From Nocardioides marmoribigeumensis (GTDB lineage Bacteria; Actinomycetota; Actinomycetes; Propionibacteriales; Nocardioidaceae): 64,000 nt of DNA. Under the pieces are notes generated by a model. The model was not told the DNA's origin, did not search any database, and saw only the letters and a list, made by a program, of their open reading frames with translations. Position numbers and translations under genes: made by a program. This document shows, piece by piece, positions 36,146 through 46,910 of this stretch (position 1 is its first letter; each line of letters starts with the position of its first letter). The stretch lies in contig NZ_JAVDYG010000001.1 in assembly GCF_031458325.1 (NCBI RefSeq), positions 2,294,001 to 2,358,000 on the forward strand, given 5' to 3'.

Positions 36146-37180
36146 ATGCCGATCGCCACCCCTGAGATCTACGCGCAGATGCTCGACACCGCCAAGGAGC
36201 GCGGGTTCGCGTTCCCGGCGATCAACGTGACCTCGTCCCAGACCCTCAACGCGGCCCTCGCCGGGTTCGCCGAGGCGGGCAGCGACGGCATCCTGCAGGT
36301 CTCGACCGGCGGGGCCGACTACCTGTCCGGTCCCACCGTCAAGAACATGGTGTCGGGCTCGCTGGCCTTCGCGGCCTACGCCCACGAGGTCGCCAAGAAC
36401 TACCCGGTCAACGTCGCGCTGCACACCGACCACTGCCCCAAGGACAAGCTCGACGCGTTCGTGCGGCCGCTGATCGCCGCCTCCGCCGAGCAGGTCAAGG
36501 CCGGCGGGCTGCCGATCTTCCAGTCGCACATGTGGGACGGCTCCGCGGTGCCGCTGGAGGAGAACCTCCAGATCGCCGAGGAGCTGCTCGCCAAGTGCGC
36601 CGAGGCACGCATCATCCTCGAGATCGAGGTGGGCGTCGTCGGCGGCGAGGAGGACGGCGTCGTCGGCGAGATCAACGAGAAGCTCTACACCACCCCCGAG
36701 GACGCCATCGCGACCGTCGAGGCGCTCGGCACCGGCGAGAAGGGCCGCTACATCACCGCGCTGACCTTCGGCAACGTGCACGGCGCCTACAAGCCCGGCC
36801 ACGTCAAGCTGCGCCCGGAGATCCTCAAGAAGGCCCAGGAGACGATCGTCGAGCACCTCGGCCTCGAGGCCGGCTCCCGTCCGTTCGACCTGGTCTTCCA
36901 CGGTGGCTCGGGCTCGAGCGCCGAGGAGATCGGCGCGGCGGTCGACTACGGCGTGGTCAAGATGAACGTCGACACCGACACCCAGTACGCCTTCACCCGC
37001 CCGGTCGTGGCGCACATGTTCACCAAGTACGACGGCGTCCTCAAGATCGACGGCGAGGTCGGGGACAAGAAGTCCTACGACCCGCGCTCGTGGGGCAAGT
37101 CGGCCGAGGCCGGCATGGCGGCCCGGGTCGTCGAGGCCTGCGAGAACCTCCGGTCGACGGGGCACTCCCTCACCGCCTGA
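36146..37180 (+). CDS. fbaA: Class II fructose-1,6-bisphosphate aldolase
   Basis: 344 residues. Zinc-site motif HTDHCPKD (about 91-98), the EIEVGVVGGEEDGV segment and the phosphate-binding VFHGGSGSS are all present, with the Asn/Asp-containing VKMNVDTDTQ. It cleaves fructose-1,6-bisphosphate into glyceraldehyde-3-phosphate and dihydroxyacetone phosphate in glycolysis and works in reverse in gluconeogenesis. AGGAGA precedes the ATG. A potential -10-like TAGAGT lies about 50 bp upstream. Confidence 0.97.
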   Translation: MPIATPEIYAQMLDTAKERGFAFPAINVTSSQTLNAALAGFAEAGSDGILQVSTGGADYLSGPTVKNMVSGSLAFAAYAHEVAKNYPVNVALHTDHCPKDKLDAFVRPLIAASAEQVKAGGLPIFQSHMWDGSAVPLEENLQIAEELLAKCAEARIILEIEVGVVGGEEDGVVGEINEKLYTTPEDAIATVEALGTGEKGRYITALTFGNVHGAYKPGHVKLRPEILKKAQETIVEHLGLEAGSRPFDLVFHGGSGSSAEEIGAAVDYGVVKMNVDTDTQYAFTRPVVAHMFTKYDGVLKIDGEVGDKKSYDPRSWGKSAEAGMAARVVEACENLRSTGHSLTA

Positions 37181-37367
37181 CCCGCCCCAGGGCGACCTTC
37201 CGGCATGCCCACCCCCGTGCCCTCAGTCCCGTTGATACCGGGACCTTCCGGGACATAGCCGAGGCCTTCGGACTCCTGTTTACCCCCTTGTGTCCAGGTT
37301 GGATGGATATGGGAGGGGGCCGTTCCCGCGGAGGGGACGGCAACACACTGGGGTAGATGGGGCCGTC

Positions 37368-40300
37368 ATGAAGACTCGCAAGCCGCTGTACAAGCACGTC
37401 AAGACGCCGGAGGGGTCCCGCAAGCGACTCGCCCTGGCGGCGGTCCCGCTGCTGGTGGGGGCAGCGACGGCGATCGTGCCGGTCCTGCCCGCCGCGGCCG
37501 CCTCCGGCGACTTCTCGCTCAACTTCGTGGGCGCGGCGCCGTACTCCTACAACCACCTGCACGGCGGCGGTGCGTTCGACGACGGGACCAAGGGCAAGAC
37601 CGCTGACATCGTCGAGTCGCTCGAGGCCGTCGACTTCTCGTGCGGCGACATCGTCACCTACCTGACCAAGGTCTCGGTCGGCGACACCGCGCAGGCCGCG
37701 ACCGACGGCCCTCAGACCATCGACATCGACTACCGGTTCCTGATGGACACCACCGGCCAGTCCGGTGTCGCCATCGGTGACATCACCAAGGTCGAGGTCA
37801 ACCGGGCCCCGGTGGTCGACCTGGTGGCGGGGGAGGACTCCACCGACCAGGCGATCGTCGACGACGGGGGCAGCGTCGCGACGCTGACCAGCGAGACCAA
37901 GTCGGGTCCGATGTTCGTGGCGGGGTCGACGCTCAACGGGACCGTGCGGCTGACGGACCTGGAGCGGGCCGAGACCGTCGTCGTCCGGACCGACGTCCGG
38001 CTCTACTGCAAGCCCGGCGCCAGGCCGACCGGCAACCTGCAGGGCGCGGTCACCGCAGCGCGGCTGACGAAGGTCCAGGGCTCGGTCCCCGTGACCCCGG
38101 CGGCCGCCATCAGCGTCGGCAACCAGACGGTCCCCTTCTACCAGTTCGGCAACCTGCACTGGCCCGAGCTCGACCTCCAGAAGACCGTGACCACCAAGAA
38201 CGGCACGCGTCCTGGGGTCGAGACCCTCGACATCGCCTCCGGCGACGAGGTCAAGTACCTCTACAAGGTCTCCAACCCCAGCAACGTCGGCAACCCGCCC
38301 GGGGCGGCGCTGTACGACGTGTCGACGATCACCGACGACAACCGGACGCCGGGCGACCCGAGTGACGACTTCACCGTCGCCCTGACCGGGCTGACCGACG
38401 TCGACGGTGACGGCCAGGCCGACGACCTGGCGGCCGGCGGCGTCGCCTACGGCGAGAAGGTCATGACGATCACCGTGCCGCAGGTCGGCACCTACACCAA
38501 CACCGCGGCCGTGAGGGGCTACACCTTCCCGGGCGACGACACGCTCCCGCTCACCGACTCCGACACCGCCGCGGTCCGGGTCACCTCGGTGCCGGCCCCC
38601 GCGATCGACGTCGAGAAGGACGTCAGCGTCGACGGCGGCGCCACGTGGAAGGACGCCGACACCCTCGCGGGGGCGCCGACGGTCGCCGAGCGCAGCAACG
38701 TCAAGTACCGCTTCACCGTGACGAACACCGGCAACGTCCCGCTCTCGTCCCTCACGCTCTCCGACGACAAGCTCGGGCTCTCGGGGTGCACCGTCCCGGC
38801 CACCCTCGCGGTGGGTGCCTCCTTCACCTGCATCGTCACGACGACGCTGGCCCAGGCCAACCCCGACCACGTCAACATCGCCACCGCGACGGGCACCTCG
38901 AGCGGGACCACGGTCCAGGACACCGACCCCGCCCACGTGGTCGTGACCGACGTCGCGCCGACGATCCAGGTCACCAAGACCGCCGACAGGGCGACGGTCC
39001 CCGAGTCGGGTGGCGACGTCGACTTCACCTTCGTGGTGAGGAACACCAGCGGTGAGCCGGTGACGATCACCAGCCTGTCCGACTCGGTCTTCGGGACCCT
39101 GGCCGGTGACGCGGACTGCCAGGTCGGCACGGCGCTGGCCGTCGGGGACAGCTGTGCCTTCTCCGTCACGCGCTCGCTCGCGGGTGACGCCTCGGGTGCG
39201 GACCACCACAACGTGTTCACCGCCAAGGCGGTCGACAACGAGGGCACCGAGGCGAGCGACCACGACGACGCGACCGTGGGCTTCACCGACGTGCCGCCCA
39301 CCATCGTGGTCACCAAGACGGCGGACAAGACGGCCGTGCCCGAGACCGGCGGCAACGTCGAGTTCACGTTCGTGGTGAGGAACACCAGCAGCGAGCCCGT
39401 CACCGTCACCAGCCTGGTCGACTCGGTCTACGGCGTGCTCGACGGCGACGCGGACTGCCAGGTCGGGACCGTCCTCGCGGCCGGCGCGGACTGCAGCTTC
39501 TCGATCACCAGGAACGTCGCGGGCGACTTCTCCGGCCCTGCCCACCACAACCTGTTCACGGCCATGGCGGTCGACAACGAGGGCACCGAGGTGAGCGACG
39601 ACGACGACGCGACGGTGGACTTCACCGACGTGGCGCCGACGATCGAGGTCACCAAGACCCCCAACGTCGCGAGCGTGCCCGAGTCGGGTGGCTACGTCGT
39701 CTTCACGATGACGGTGAAGAACACCTCCACCCAGGAGCCGGTGACGGTCACCTCGCTGTCGGACTCGGTCTACGGGACGCTCGACGGTGACGCGGACTGC
39801 CAGGTCGGCACGGTGCTCGCGGTCGACGCCGAGTGCAGCTTCACGCTCGTGAAGTGGGTCTCGGGTGACCAGGTGGGTCCTGCCCACGTCAACGTGTTCA
39901 CGGCCAAGGCGGTCGACGACGACGGCACCGAGGCCACCGACACCGACGACGCGACGGTGGACTTCACCGACGTGGCGCCGACCATCGAGGTGACCAAGAC
40001 GGCCAACCCGACCGCGGTGCCGGAGACCGGTGGCGACGTGGACTTCTCCTTCACGGTGCGCAACACCTCCGGTGAGGAGGCCGTGGCGATCACCTCGCTG
40101 TCGGACTCGGTCTACGGGACGCTGGACGGTGACGCGGACTGCAAGCTCGGCACGGTGCTGGCGGCGGGTGCGGAGTGCTCGTTCTCGATCACGCGGACGG
40201 TCGAGGGTGACTTCTCGGGTCCGGACCACGTCAACGTGTTCACCGCCCAGGCGGTCGACAACGACGGCACCGAGGCCACCGACGACGACGACGCGACCGT

Positions 40301-43300
40301 GGACTTCACCGACGTGGCGCCGACCATCGAGGTGACCAAGACGGCCAACCCGACCGCGGTGCCGGAGACCGGTGGCGACGTGGACTTCACCTTCACGGTG
40401 AAGAACACCTCCGGTGAGGAGGCCGTGGCGATCACCTCGCTGTCGGACTCGGTCTACGGGACGCTGGACGGGGACGACGACTGCAAGGTCGGCACGGTGC
40501 TGGCGGCGGGTGCGGAGTGCTCGTTCTCGATCACGCGGACGGTCGAGGGTGACTTCTCGGGTGCGGACCACGTCAACGTGTTCACGGCCAAGGCGGTCGA
40601 CAACGACGGCACCGAGGCCACCGACGACGACGACGCGACGGTGGACTTCACCGATGTCGCACCGGCGATCGAGGTCACCAAGACCCCCAACGTCACGAGC
40701 GTGCCGGAGACGGGCGCCTACGTCGTCTTCTCCATGACGGTGAAGAACACCTCGGCCCAGGAGTCGGTGACGGTCACCTCGCTCAGCGACTCGGTCTACG
40801 GCGTGCTCGACGGCGACGCGGACTGCCAGGTGGGCACCGTCCTCGCGGCCGACGCGGAGTGCAGCTTCGCGATCGTGAAGTGGGTCGCGGGTGACCAGTC
40901 GGGGCCGGACCATCACAACCTGTTCACGGCCAAGGTGGTCGACGACGACAAGACCGAGGCCACCGACGACGACGACGCCACGGTCGGCTTCGACGACGTC
41001 GCTCCGACCATCGAGGTGACCAAGACGGCCAACCCGACCGCGGTCCCCGAGACCGGTGGGCCGGTGGACTTCTCCTTCACGGTCGAGAACACCTCCGAGG
41101 AGACGGTGACGGTCACCTCGCTCAGCGACTCGGTCTACGGGACGCTGGACGGGGACGCGGACTGCAAGCTGGGCACGGTGCTGGCGGCGGGCGCGGAGTG
41201 CTCGTTCTCGATCACGCGGACGGTCGAGGGTGACTTCTCGGGTCCGGACCACGTCAACGTCTTCACCGCCCAGGCGGTCGACAACGACGGCACCGAGGCC
41301 ACCGACGACGACGACGCGACGGTGGACTTCACCGACGTGGCGCCGACCATCGAGGTGACCAAGACGGCCAACCCGACCGCGGTGCCGGAGACCGGTGGCG
41401 ACGTGGACTTCACCTTCACGGTGAAGAACACCTCCGGTGAGGAGGCCGTGGCGATCACCTCGCTGTCGGACTCGGTCTACGGGACGCTGGACGGGGACGC
41501 GGACTGCCAGGTCGGCACGCTGCTGGCGGCGGGCGCGGAGTGCTCGTTCTCGATCACGCGGACGGTCGAGGGTGACTTCTCCGGCCCGGACCACGTCAAC
41601 GTGTTCACCACGAAGGCGGTCGACAACGACGGCACCGAGGCCACCGACGACGACGACGCCACGGTGGACTTCACCGACGTGGCGCCGACCATCGAGGTGA
41701 CCAAGACGGCCAACCCGACCGCGGTGCCGGAGACCGGTGGCGACGTGGACTTCTCCTTCACGGTGAAGAACACCTCCGGTGAGGAGGCCGTGGCGATCAC
41801 CTCGCTGTCGGACTCGGTCTACGGGACGCTGGACGGTGACGCGGACTGCAAGCTCGGCACGGTGCTGGCGGCGGGTGCGGAGTGCTCGTTCTCGATCACG
41901 CGGACGGTCGAGGGTGACTTCTCGGGTCCGGACCACGTCAACGTGTTCACCACGAAGGCGGTCGACAACGACGGCACCGAGGCCACCGACACCGACGACG
42001 CCACGGTGGACTTCACCGACGTGGCGCCGACCATCGAGGTGACCAAGACGGCCAACCCGACCGCGGTGCCGGAGACCGGTGGCGACGTGGACTTCACCTT
42101 CACGGTGAAGAACACCTCCGGTGAGGAGGCCGTGGCGATCACCTCGCTGTCGGACTCGGTCTACGGGACGCTGGACGGTGACGACGACTGCAAGGTCGGC
42201 ACGGTGCTGGCGGCGGGTGCGGAGTGCTCGTTCTCGATCACGCGGACGGTCGAGGGTGACTTCTCGGGTGCGGACCACGTCAACGTGTTCACCACGAAGG
42301 CGGTCGACAACGACGGCACCGAGGCCACCGACGACGACGACGCGACGGTGGACTTCACCGACGTGGCGCCGACCATCGAGGTGACCAAGACGGCCAACCC
42401 GACCGCGGTGCCGGAGACCGGTGGCGACGTGGACTTCTCCTTCACGGTGAAGAACACCTCCGGTGAGGAGGCCGTGGCGATCACCTCGCTGTCGGACTCG
42501 GTCTACGGGACGCTGGACGGTGACGCGGACTGCAAGCTCGGCACGGTGCTGGCGGCGGGTGCGGAGTGCTCGTTCTCGATCACGCGGACGGTCGAGGGTG
42601 ACTTCTCGGGTCCGGACCACGTCAACGTGTTCACCACGAAGGCGGTCGACAACGACGGCACCGAGGCCACCGACGACGACGACGCCACGGTGGACTTCAC
42701 CGACGTGGCGCCGACCATCGAGGTGACCAAGACGGCCAACCCGACCGCGGTGCCGGAGACCGGTGGCGACGTGGACTTCACCTTCACGGTGAAGAACACC
42801 TCCGGTGAGGAGGCCGTGGCGATCACCTCGCTGTCGGACTCGGTCTACGGGACGCTCGACGGGGACGACGACTGCCAGGTCGGCACGCTGCTGGCGGCGG
42901 GCGCGGAGTGCTCGTTCTCGATCACCAGGACCGTCTCCGGTGACTTCTCCGGCCCGGACCACGTCAACGTCTTCACCGCCCAGGCGGTCGACAACGACGG
43001 CACCGAGGCCACCGACGACGACGACGCGACCGTGGACTTCACCGATGTCGCACCGGCGATCGAGGTCACCAAGACGCCGAGCAGGGACGCAGTCCCCGAG
43101 ACCGGCGCGGCAGTCGTGTTCACCTTCACGGTGACGAACACCTCGGCCGAGGAGCCGGTGACGGTCACCTCGCTCAGCGACTCGGTCTACGGGACGCTGG
43201 ACGGGGACGACGACTGCCAGGTCGGCACGCTGCTGGCGGCCGGCGCGGAGTGCACCTTCTCGATCACCAGGAAGGTCGCGGGTTCCGTCGACGGTCCCGA

Positions 43301-43595
43301 CCACGTCAACGTGTTCACGGCCGTCGTCGCCGACAACGACGGGACCACGGCCGAGGACACCGACGACGCCGTCGTCCGCTTCGCCGAGGTGCTGCCCGAG
43401 CAGGAGACGCGCGACCCGCACCACCCCCAGAAGAAGCCCGTCGCCGAGGTGCGGCCCGCGCCCCGCGCCCCGGCGGCCGTGCTCCCTGCCACCGGCGGAC
43501 CTCAGCGGTCGCTGCTGTGGGCGGGTGCCTCCGCCCTCCTGGCGGGCTTCGTGCTGGTCGTGGCGGGTCGCCGCCGCGGTGGGGCGCGCCGCTGA
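37368..43595 (+). CDS. Giant LPATG-anchored surface protein with 13 tandem ~114-residue repeats
   Basis: 2,075 residues. Signal peptide about 1-45 (hydrophobic LALAAVPLLVGAATAIVPVLPAAAA after a basic start). Residues ~46-430 are non-repetitive beta-rich, then a DUF11-like module (about 430-528, with VEKDVSVDGG and VKYRFTVTNTGNVPLS). Thirteen repeats follow from residue ~529 (nt 38952) to ~2010, each starting VAPTIEVTKT or a variant and containing SLSDSVYGTLDGDADC and two cysteines. The C-terminus has sorting signal LPATGG at ~2039, a membrane helix and basic tail. It should be attached to peptidoglycan by a sortase and extend as a stalk or adhesin. Ligand unknown. An upstream ATG at 37290-frame is less likely. 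Confidence 0.88.
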   Translation: MKTRKPLYKHVKTPEGSRKRLALAAVPLLVGAATAIVPVLPAAAASGDFSLNFVGAAPYSYNHLHGGGAFDDGTKGKTADIVESLEAVDFSCGDIVTYLTKVSVGDTAQAATDGPQTIDIDYRFLMDTTGQSGVAIGDITKVEVNRAPVVDLVAGEDSTDQAIVDDGGSVATLTSETKSGPMFVAGSTLNGTVRLTDLERAETVVVRTDVRLYCKPGARPTGNLQGAVTAARLTKVQGSVPVTPAAAISVGNQTVPFYQFGNLHWPELDLQKTVTTKNGTRPGVETLDIASGDEVKYLYKVSNPSNVGNPPGAALYDVSTITDDNRTPGDPSDDFTVALTGLTDVDGDGQADDLAAGGVAYGEKVMTITVPQVGTYTNTAAVRGYTFPGDDTLPLTDSDTAAVRVTSVPAPAIDVEKDVSVDGGATWKDADTLAGAPTVAERSNVKYRFTVTNTGNVPLSSLTLSDDKLGLSGCTVPATLAVGASFTCIVTTTLAQANPDHVNIATATGTSSGTTVQDTDPAHVVVTDVAPTIQVTKTADRATVPESGGDVDFTFVVRNTSGEPVTITSLSDSVFGTLAGDADCQVGTALAVGDSCAFSVTRSLAGDASGADHHNVFTAKAVDNEGTEASDHDDATVGFTDVPPTIVVTKTADKTAVPETGGNVEFTFVVRNTSSEPVTVTSLVDSVYGVLDGDADCQVGTVLAAGADCSFSITRNVAGDFSGPAHHNLFTAMAVDNEGTEVSDDDDATVDFTDVAPTIEVTKTPNVASVPESGGYVVFTMTVKNTSTQEPVTVTSLSDSVYGTLDGDADCQVGTVLAVDAECSFTLVKWVSGDQVGPAHVNVFTAKAVDDDGTEATDTDDATVDFTDVAPTIEVTKTANPTAVPETGGDVDFSFTVRNTSGEEAVAITSLSDSVYGTLDGDADCKLGTVLAAGAECSFSITRTVEGDFSGPDHVNVFTAQAVDNDGTEATDDDDATVDFTDVAPTIEVTKTANPTAVPETGGDVDFTFTVKNTSGEEAVAITSLSDSVYGTLDGDDDCKVGTVLAAGAECSFSITRTVEGDFSGADHVNVFTAKAVDNDGTEATDDDDATVDFTDVAPAIEVTKTPNVTSVPETGAYVVFSMTVKNTSAQESVTVTSLSDSVYGVLDGDADCQVGTVLAADAECSFAIVKWVAGDQSGPDHHNLFTAKVVDDDKTEATDDDDATVGFDDVAPTIEVTKTANPTAVPETGGPVDFSFTVENTSEETVTVTSLSDSVYGTLDGDADCKLGTVLAAGAECSFSITRTVEGDFSGPDHVNVFTAQAVDNDGTEATDDDDATVDFTDVAPTIEVTKTANPTAVPETGGDVDFTFTVKNTSGEEAVAITSLSDSVYGTLDGDADCQVGTLLAAGAECSFSITRTVEGDFSGPDHVNVFTTKAVDNDGTEATDDDDATVDFTDVAPTIEVTKTANPTAVPETGGDVDFSFTVKNTSGEEAVAITSLSDSVYGTLDGDADCKLGTVLAAGAECSFSITRTVEGDFSGPDHVNVFTTKAVDNDGTEATDTDDATVDFTDVAPTIEVTKTANPTAVPETGGDVDFTFTVKNTSGEEAVAITSLSDSVYGTLDGDDDCKVGTVLAAGAECSFSITRTVEGDFSGADHVNVFTTKAVDNDGTEATDDDDATVDFTDVAPTIEVTKTANPTAVPETGGDVDFSFTVKNTSGEEAVAITSLSDSVYGTLDGDADCKLGTVLAAGAECSFSITRTVEGDFSGPDHVNVFTTKAVDNDGTEATDDDDATVDFTDVAPTIEVTKTANPTAVPETGGDVDFTFTVKNTSGEEAVAITSLSDSVYGTLDGDDDCQVGTLLAAGAECSFSITRTVSGDFSGPDHVNVFTAQAVDNDGTEATDDDDATVDFTDVAPAIEVTKTPSRDAVPETGAAVVFTFTVTNTSAEEPVTVTSLSDSVYGTLDGDDDCQVGTLLAAGAECTFSITRKVAGSVDGPDHVNVFTAVVADNDGTTAEDTDDAVVRFAEVLPEQETRDPHHPQKKPVAEVRPAPRAPAAVLPATGGPQRSLLWAGASALLAGFVLVVAGRRRGGARR
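38952..43400 (+). repeat. Intragenic tandem repeats, 13 units, period ~342 bp
   Basis: Thirteen copies of a ~342-bp unit inside the surface-protein gene. Units 1-3, 6 and 13 are divergent; units 8-12 (about 41,338-43,050) are nearly identical at the nucleotide level and spaced exactly 342 bp. Within them DVDFTF and DVDFSF versions alternate, with linked differences further on (GDADCKLG versus GDDDCKVG/CQVG), so duplication happened partly in two-unit (684-bp) steps. Such identity favours recombination and length variation between strains. Confidence 0.92.
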
Positions 43596-43648
43596 CGGGG
43601 GCCGGGGCGGGGCCCCGCCGCAGGGGTGCACCGGGCACAATCGAGCCC

Positions 43649-44062
43649 ATGACGCACCAGGACCTGCTGGCGGGGCCCCCGCCCACCCACCTTCCCGCCG
43701 ACCCGGCCGACGCCGAGCTCGAGGCCGGGCAGGCCCCGGGTGACGTCGTACGCCGGCACCCTGAGTCGCCGACCGCGTGGGCGGCGCTGGCCGCCGAGGC
43801 ACGGGCTGCCGGCAACGACGACCTCACCGTCTACGCCTACGCCCGCGTCGGCTACCACCGCTCGCTCGACCGGCTGCGCCGCCACGGGTGGAAGGGTCAC
43901 GGCCCGGTGCCGTGGGACCACGCGCCCAACCGCGGGTTCCTGCGCTCGCTGGCGCTGCTCAGCGAGGCGGCCGCGGCGATCGGCGAGGAGGCGGAGGCCG
44001 CGCGCTGCGCGGACTTCCTGCGCGACTCCAGCCCCGAGGCCCACGCCGCCCTGCTGGGCTGA
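43649..44062 (+). CDS. DUF3151-family protein
   Basis: 137 residues. The sequence AWAALAAEARAAGNDDLTVYAYARVGYHRSLDRLRRHGWKGHGPVPWDHAPNRGFLRSLALL is the hallmark of DUF3151, a small helical family almost restricted to actinobacteria and of unknown function. In M. tuberculosis the homologue (Rv0360c, as I recall) also lies between fba and purA. It follows the surface-protein gene by 53 bp with a GC-rich hairpin-prone spacer. Confidence 0.88.
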   Translation: MTHQDLLAGPPPTHLPADPADAELEAGQAPGDVVRRHPESPTAWAALAAEARAAGNDDLTVYAYARVGYHRSLDRLRRHGWKGHGPVPWDHAPNRGFLRSLALLSEAAAAIGEEAEAARCADFLRDSSPEAHAALLG

Positions 44063-44069
44063 GGCCGGA

Positions 44070-45014
44070 TCAGGCCTCCGAGGCCTCGGCGCCGGGCTCG
44101 GACTCCGCGGCGAGTCCACGGCCCGGCAGGAACATCCGGACCGCGTCGGGACGCAGCTCCCACGACATGTGCGTGTGCGGGCCGGTCACCTCACCGTCGG
44201 CGCTGAGGTAGAACTCGTCGCCCTCGACCTCGACCTTGCTGCCCTGCAGCTGCTCGACCTCCTTCATCAGGTGGTGGGAGCCGCCGCGGAGCCGCAGCAT
44301 GTAGCCCAGGCGGCTCCACGGTCCGACGGCCCGCGAGACGATCACGGTGATGCGGCCGCTGGTCGGGTCGGCACCCGGGATCAGCTCGGTGCCGCCGCCG
44401 ACGTCGGGGCCGTTGCCGATCGCGACCTGGGCCAGGCGGTGGGGCCGGTCGATCAGCTTGCCGTCGATGGTGACCTTGGCGTAGATGAAGTCGGGGCGCA
44501 GACCGGCGCTCAGCGCGCCGATCGCGTAGCCGAGCCGCCCCAGGCCGACCTTGCCCATGCGGGGCTTCCACTTCAGCGCGGACCGGCTCGCGTCGGCGCC
44601 GATGCCGAGGTGGGCGTTGTTGACGATCACCCGGTCGCAGTCGTCGACGACGAGGTCGATGGCCACGGAGTCGCCGGCGTTGACGACCCGGGCCGCGTCG
44701 GCCGGCTCGAGCGGGATGCCGGCACCGCGGGCGAAGTCGTTGCCGGTCCCGAGCGGGATGAGCCCGAGCCGGGTCTTCTCGAGGCGACGAAGCCGCCACA
44801 GCGCGTTGACGACCGCGTGGAGGCTCCCGTCGCCGCCGGCCACCGCCACGACCCGGTCACCCGACTTCTTCAGGACGTCCTCGAGCTCGTCCTCGTCCTC
44901 GGTCGCGACCTGCTCGACGTCGTACTTCTCGCGCAGGACCTCCACCGCCTCGGCGACCGCGTCGTCCTCGTTGGTCCCGGCCCCGGCGTTGCTGATCAGC
45001 AGAAGTCCCTCCAC
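44070..45014 (-). CDS. Diacylglycerol/lipid kinase family protein (DagK-like)
   Basis: 314 residues. The catalytic domain holds LISNAGAG (nucleotide loop), [17 protein letters not shown] (the GGDG motif) and [13 protein letters not shown]. The C-terminal beta domain includes [22 protein letters not shown]. Family members phosphorylate diacylglycerol or related lipids at the membrane. GTG 45014 is chosen because the conserved first strand starts there; more upstream in-frame codons run into the purA leader. No strong ribosome site seen. Confidence 0.9.
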   Translation of the reverse strand: MEGLLLISNAGAGTNEDDAVAEAVEVLREKYDVEQVATEDEDELEDVLKKSGDRVVAVAGGDGSLHAVVNALWRLRRLEKTRLGLIPLGTGNDFARGAGIPLEPADAARVVNAGDSVAIDLVVDDCDRVIVNNAHLGIGADASRSALKWKPRMGKVGLGRLGYAIGALSAGLRPDFIYAKVTIDGKLIDRPHRLAQVAIGNGPDVGGGTELIPGADPTSGRITVIVSRAVGPWSRLGYMLRLRGGSHHLMKEVEQLQGSKVEVEGDEFYLSADGEVTGPHTHMSWELRPDAVRMFLPGRGLAAESEPGAEASEA

Positions 45015-45131
45015 CTGCGAAGCGTACGGGTCCGCCCCTCCCTCCCGGTGGGGCACGGCCCTCCTGGCCCCGGGGGCCGGCCACCGACGCCCGCTCGGCA
45101 GGCGCGCGATTTGGTATCGTCGGGTCGCAAG

Positions 45132-45167
45132 AGCCCCGGAGTGCTGGTTGCACCCCCGGGGCTTTCG
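45132..45167 (+). terminator. Terminator-like hairpin in the purA leader
   Basis: AGCCCCGG (45132-45139) pairs with CCGGGGCT (45156-45163), with an inner GTGC/GCAC stem, followed by TTCG. A possible -10 (TATCGT, 45115-45120) lies just upstream, so the hairpin would sit at the very 5' end of the purA transcript, about 60 bp before the start. It may cause attenuation of purA, or end transcripts entering from upstream. Confidence 0.5.
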
Positions 45168-45226
45168 ACTTGTCGGGGACCCGCTCACGGGCGGCCCCGG
45201 CGCGAGACGGCTCGGAGTGGTGGCAG

Positions 45227-46501
<1,275 letters not shown>

Positions 46502-46514
46502 GCGCGCCCGGCCC

Positions 46515-46910
46515 TCAGCCGTCGAGCAGGTCCCGCAGGATCCGCGGCAGCTTGGCGGTGTCGACCTTGGACACGCAGGCCCGGACGCCGAGCTCGCGGG
46601 CGCGGGTGGTCACGGCCGGGTCGAGGTGTGCCGAGAAGAGCACGACGATCTGTCCGGGGTGGTGCTGCAGGATGCGCTCGGCGGCGTCGAGCCCGCCCAG
46701 CCGCGGCATGCGGTTGTCGAGGAGCACGACGTTGGGGACCGGCGGCGGGTCGAGCTCGACGTACTGCTCCACGGCGTGCTCGCCGTCGACCGCCTCCCCC
46801 ACGACGTCGAAGCCGTCCATCTCCAGCAGCACCCGCGCGAGCTCCCGGATGTCGGGCTCGTCGTCCGCGACGAGGACGGTCGGACGTTCGGGTGCAGGTG
46901 CGCTCGTCAT
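46515..46910 (-). CDS. Single-domain response regulator
   Basis: 131 residues: VLVADDEPDIRELARVLL, phosphoacceptor in NVVLLDNRMPRLGG, FSAHLD and the lysine in CVSKVDTAKLP. No output domain, so it probably acts through protein interactions or as a phosphate sink. Last gene of a four-gene minus-strand operon REC-kinase-kinase-REC; ATG overlaps the kinase stop (ATGA). Confidence 0.9.
   Translation of the reverse strand: MTSAPAPERPTVLVADDEPDIRELARVLLEMDGFDVVGEAVDGEHAVEQYVELDPPPVPNVVLLDNRMPRLGGLDAAERILQHHPGQIVVLFSAHLDPAVTTRARELGVRACVSKVDTAKLPRILRDLLDG

Noticed and set aside
37230-37262. GGGACCTTCCGGGACA upstream of the surface-protein gene as a DosR box
   Set aside because: The half-sites are direct (GGGAC twice) rather than inverted, so it does not fit the DosR palindrome.
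38952-43400. CRISPR-like periodic repeats
   Set aside because: The 342-bp period is a protein repeat in frame; there are no short palindromic repeats with unique spacers and no cas genes.
37170-43802. A 2,210-residue open frame on the minus strand opposite the surface-protein gene
   Set aside because: It is kept open by the high-GC codon bias and the near-identical repeats of the real plus-strand gene. It lacks a ribosome site and recognisable domains, and its translation is Arg/Asp/Val-rich repeats.
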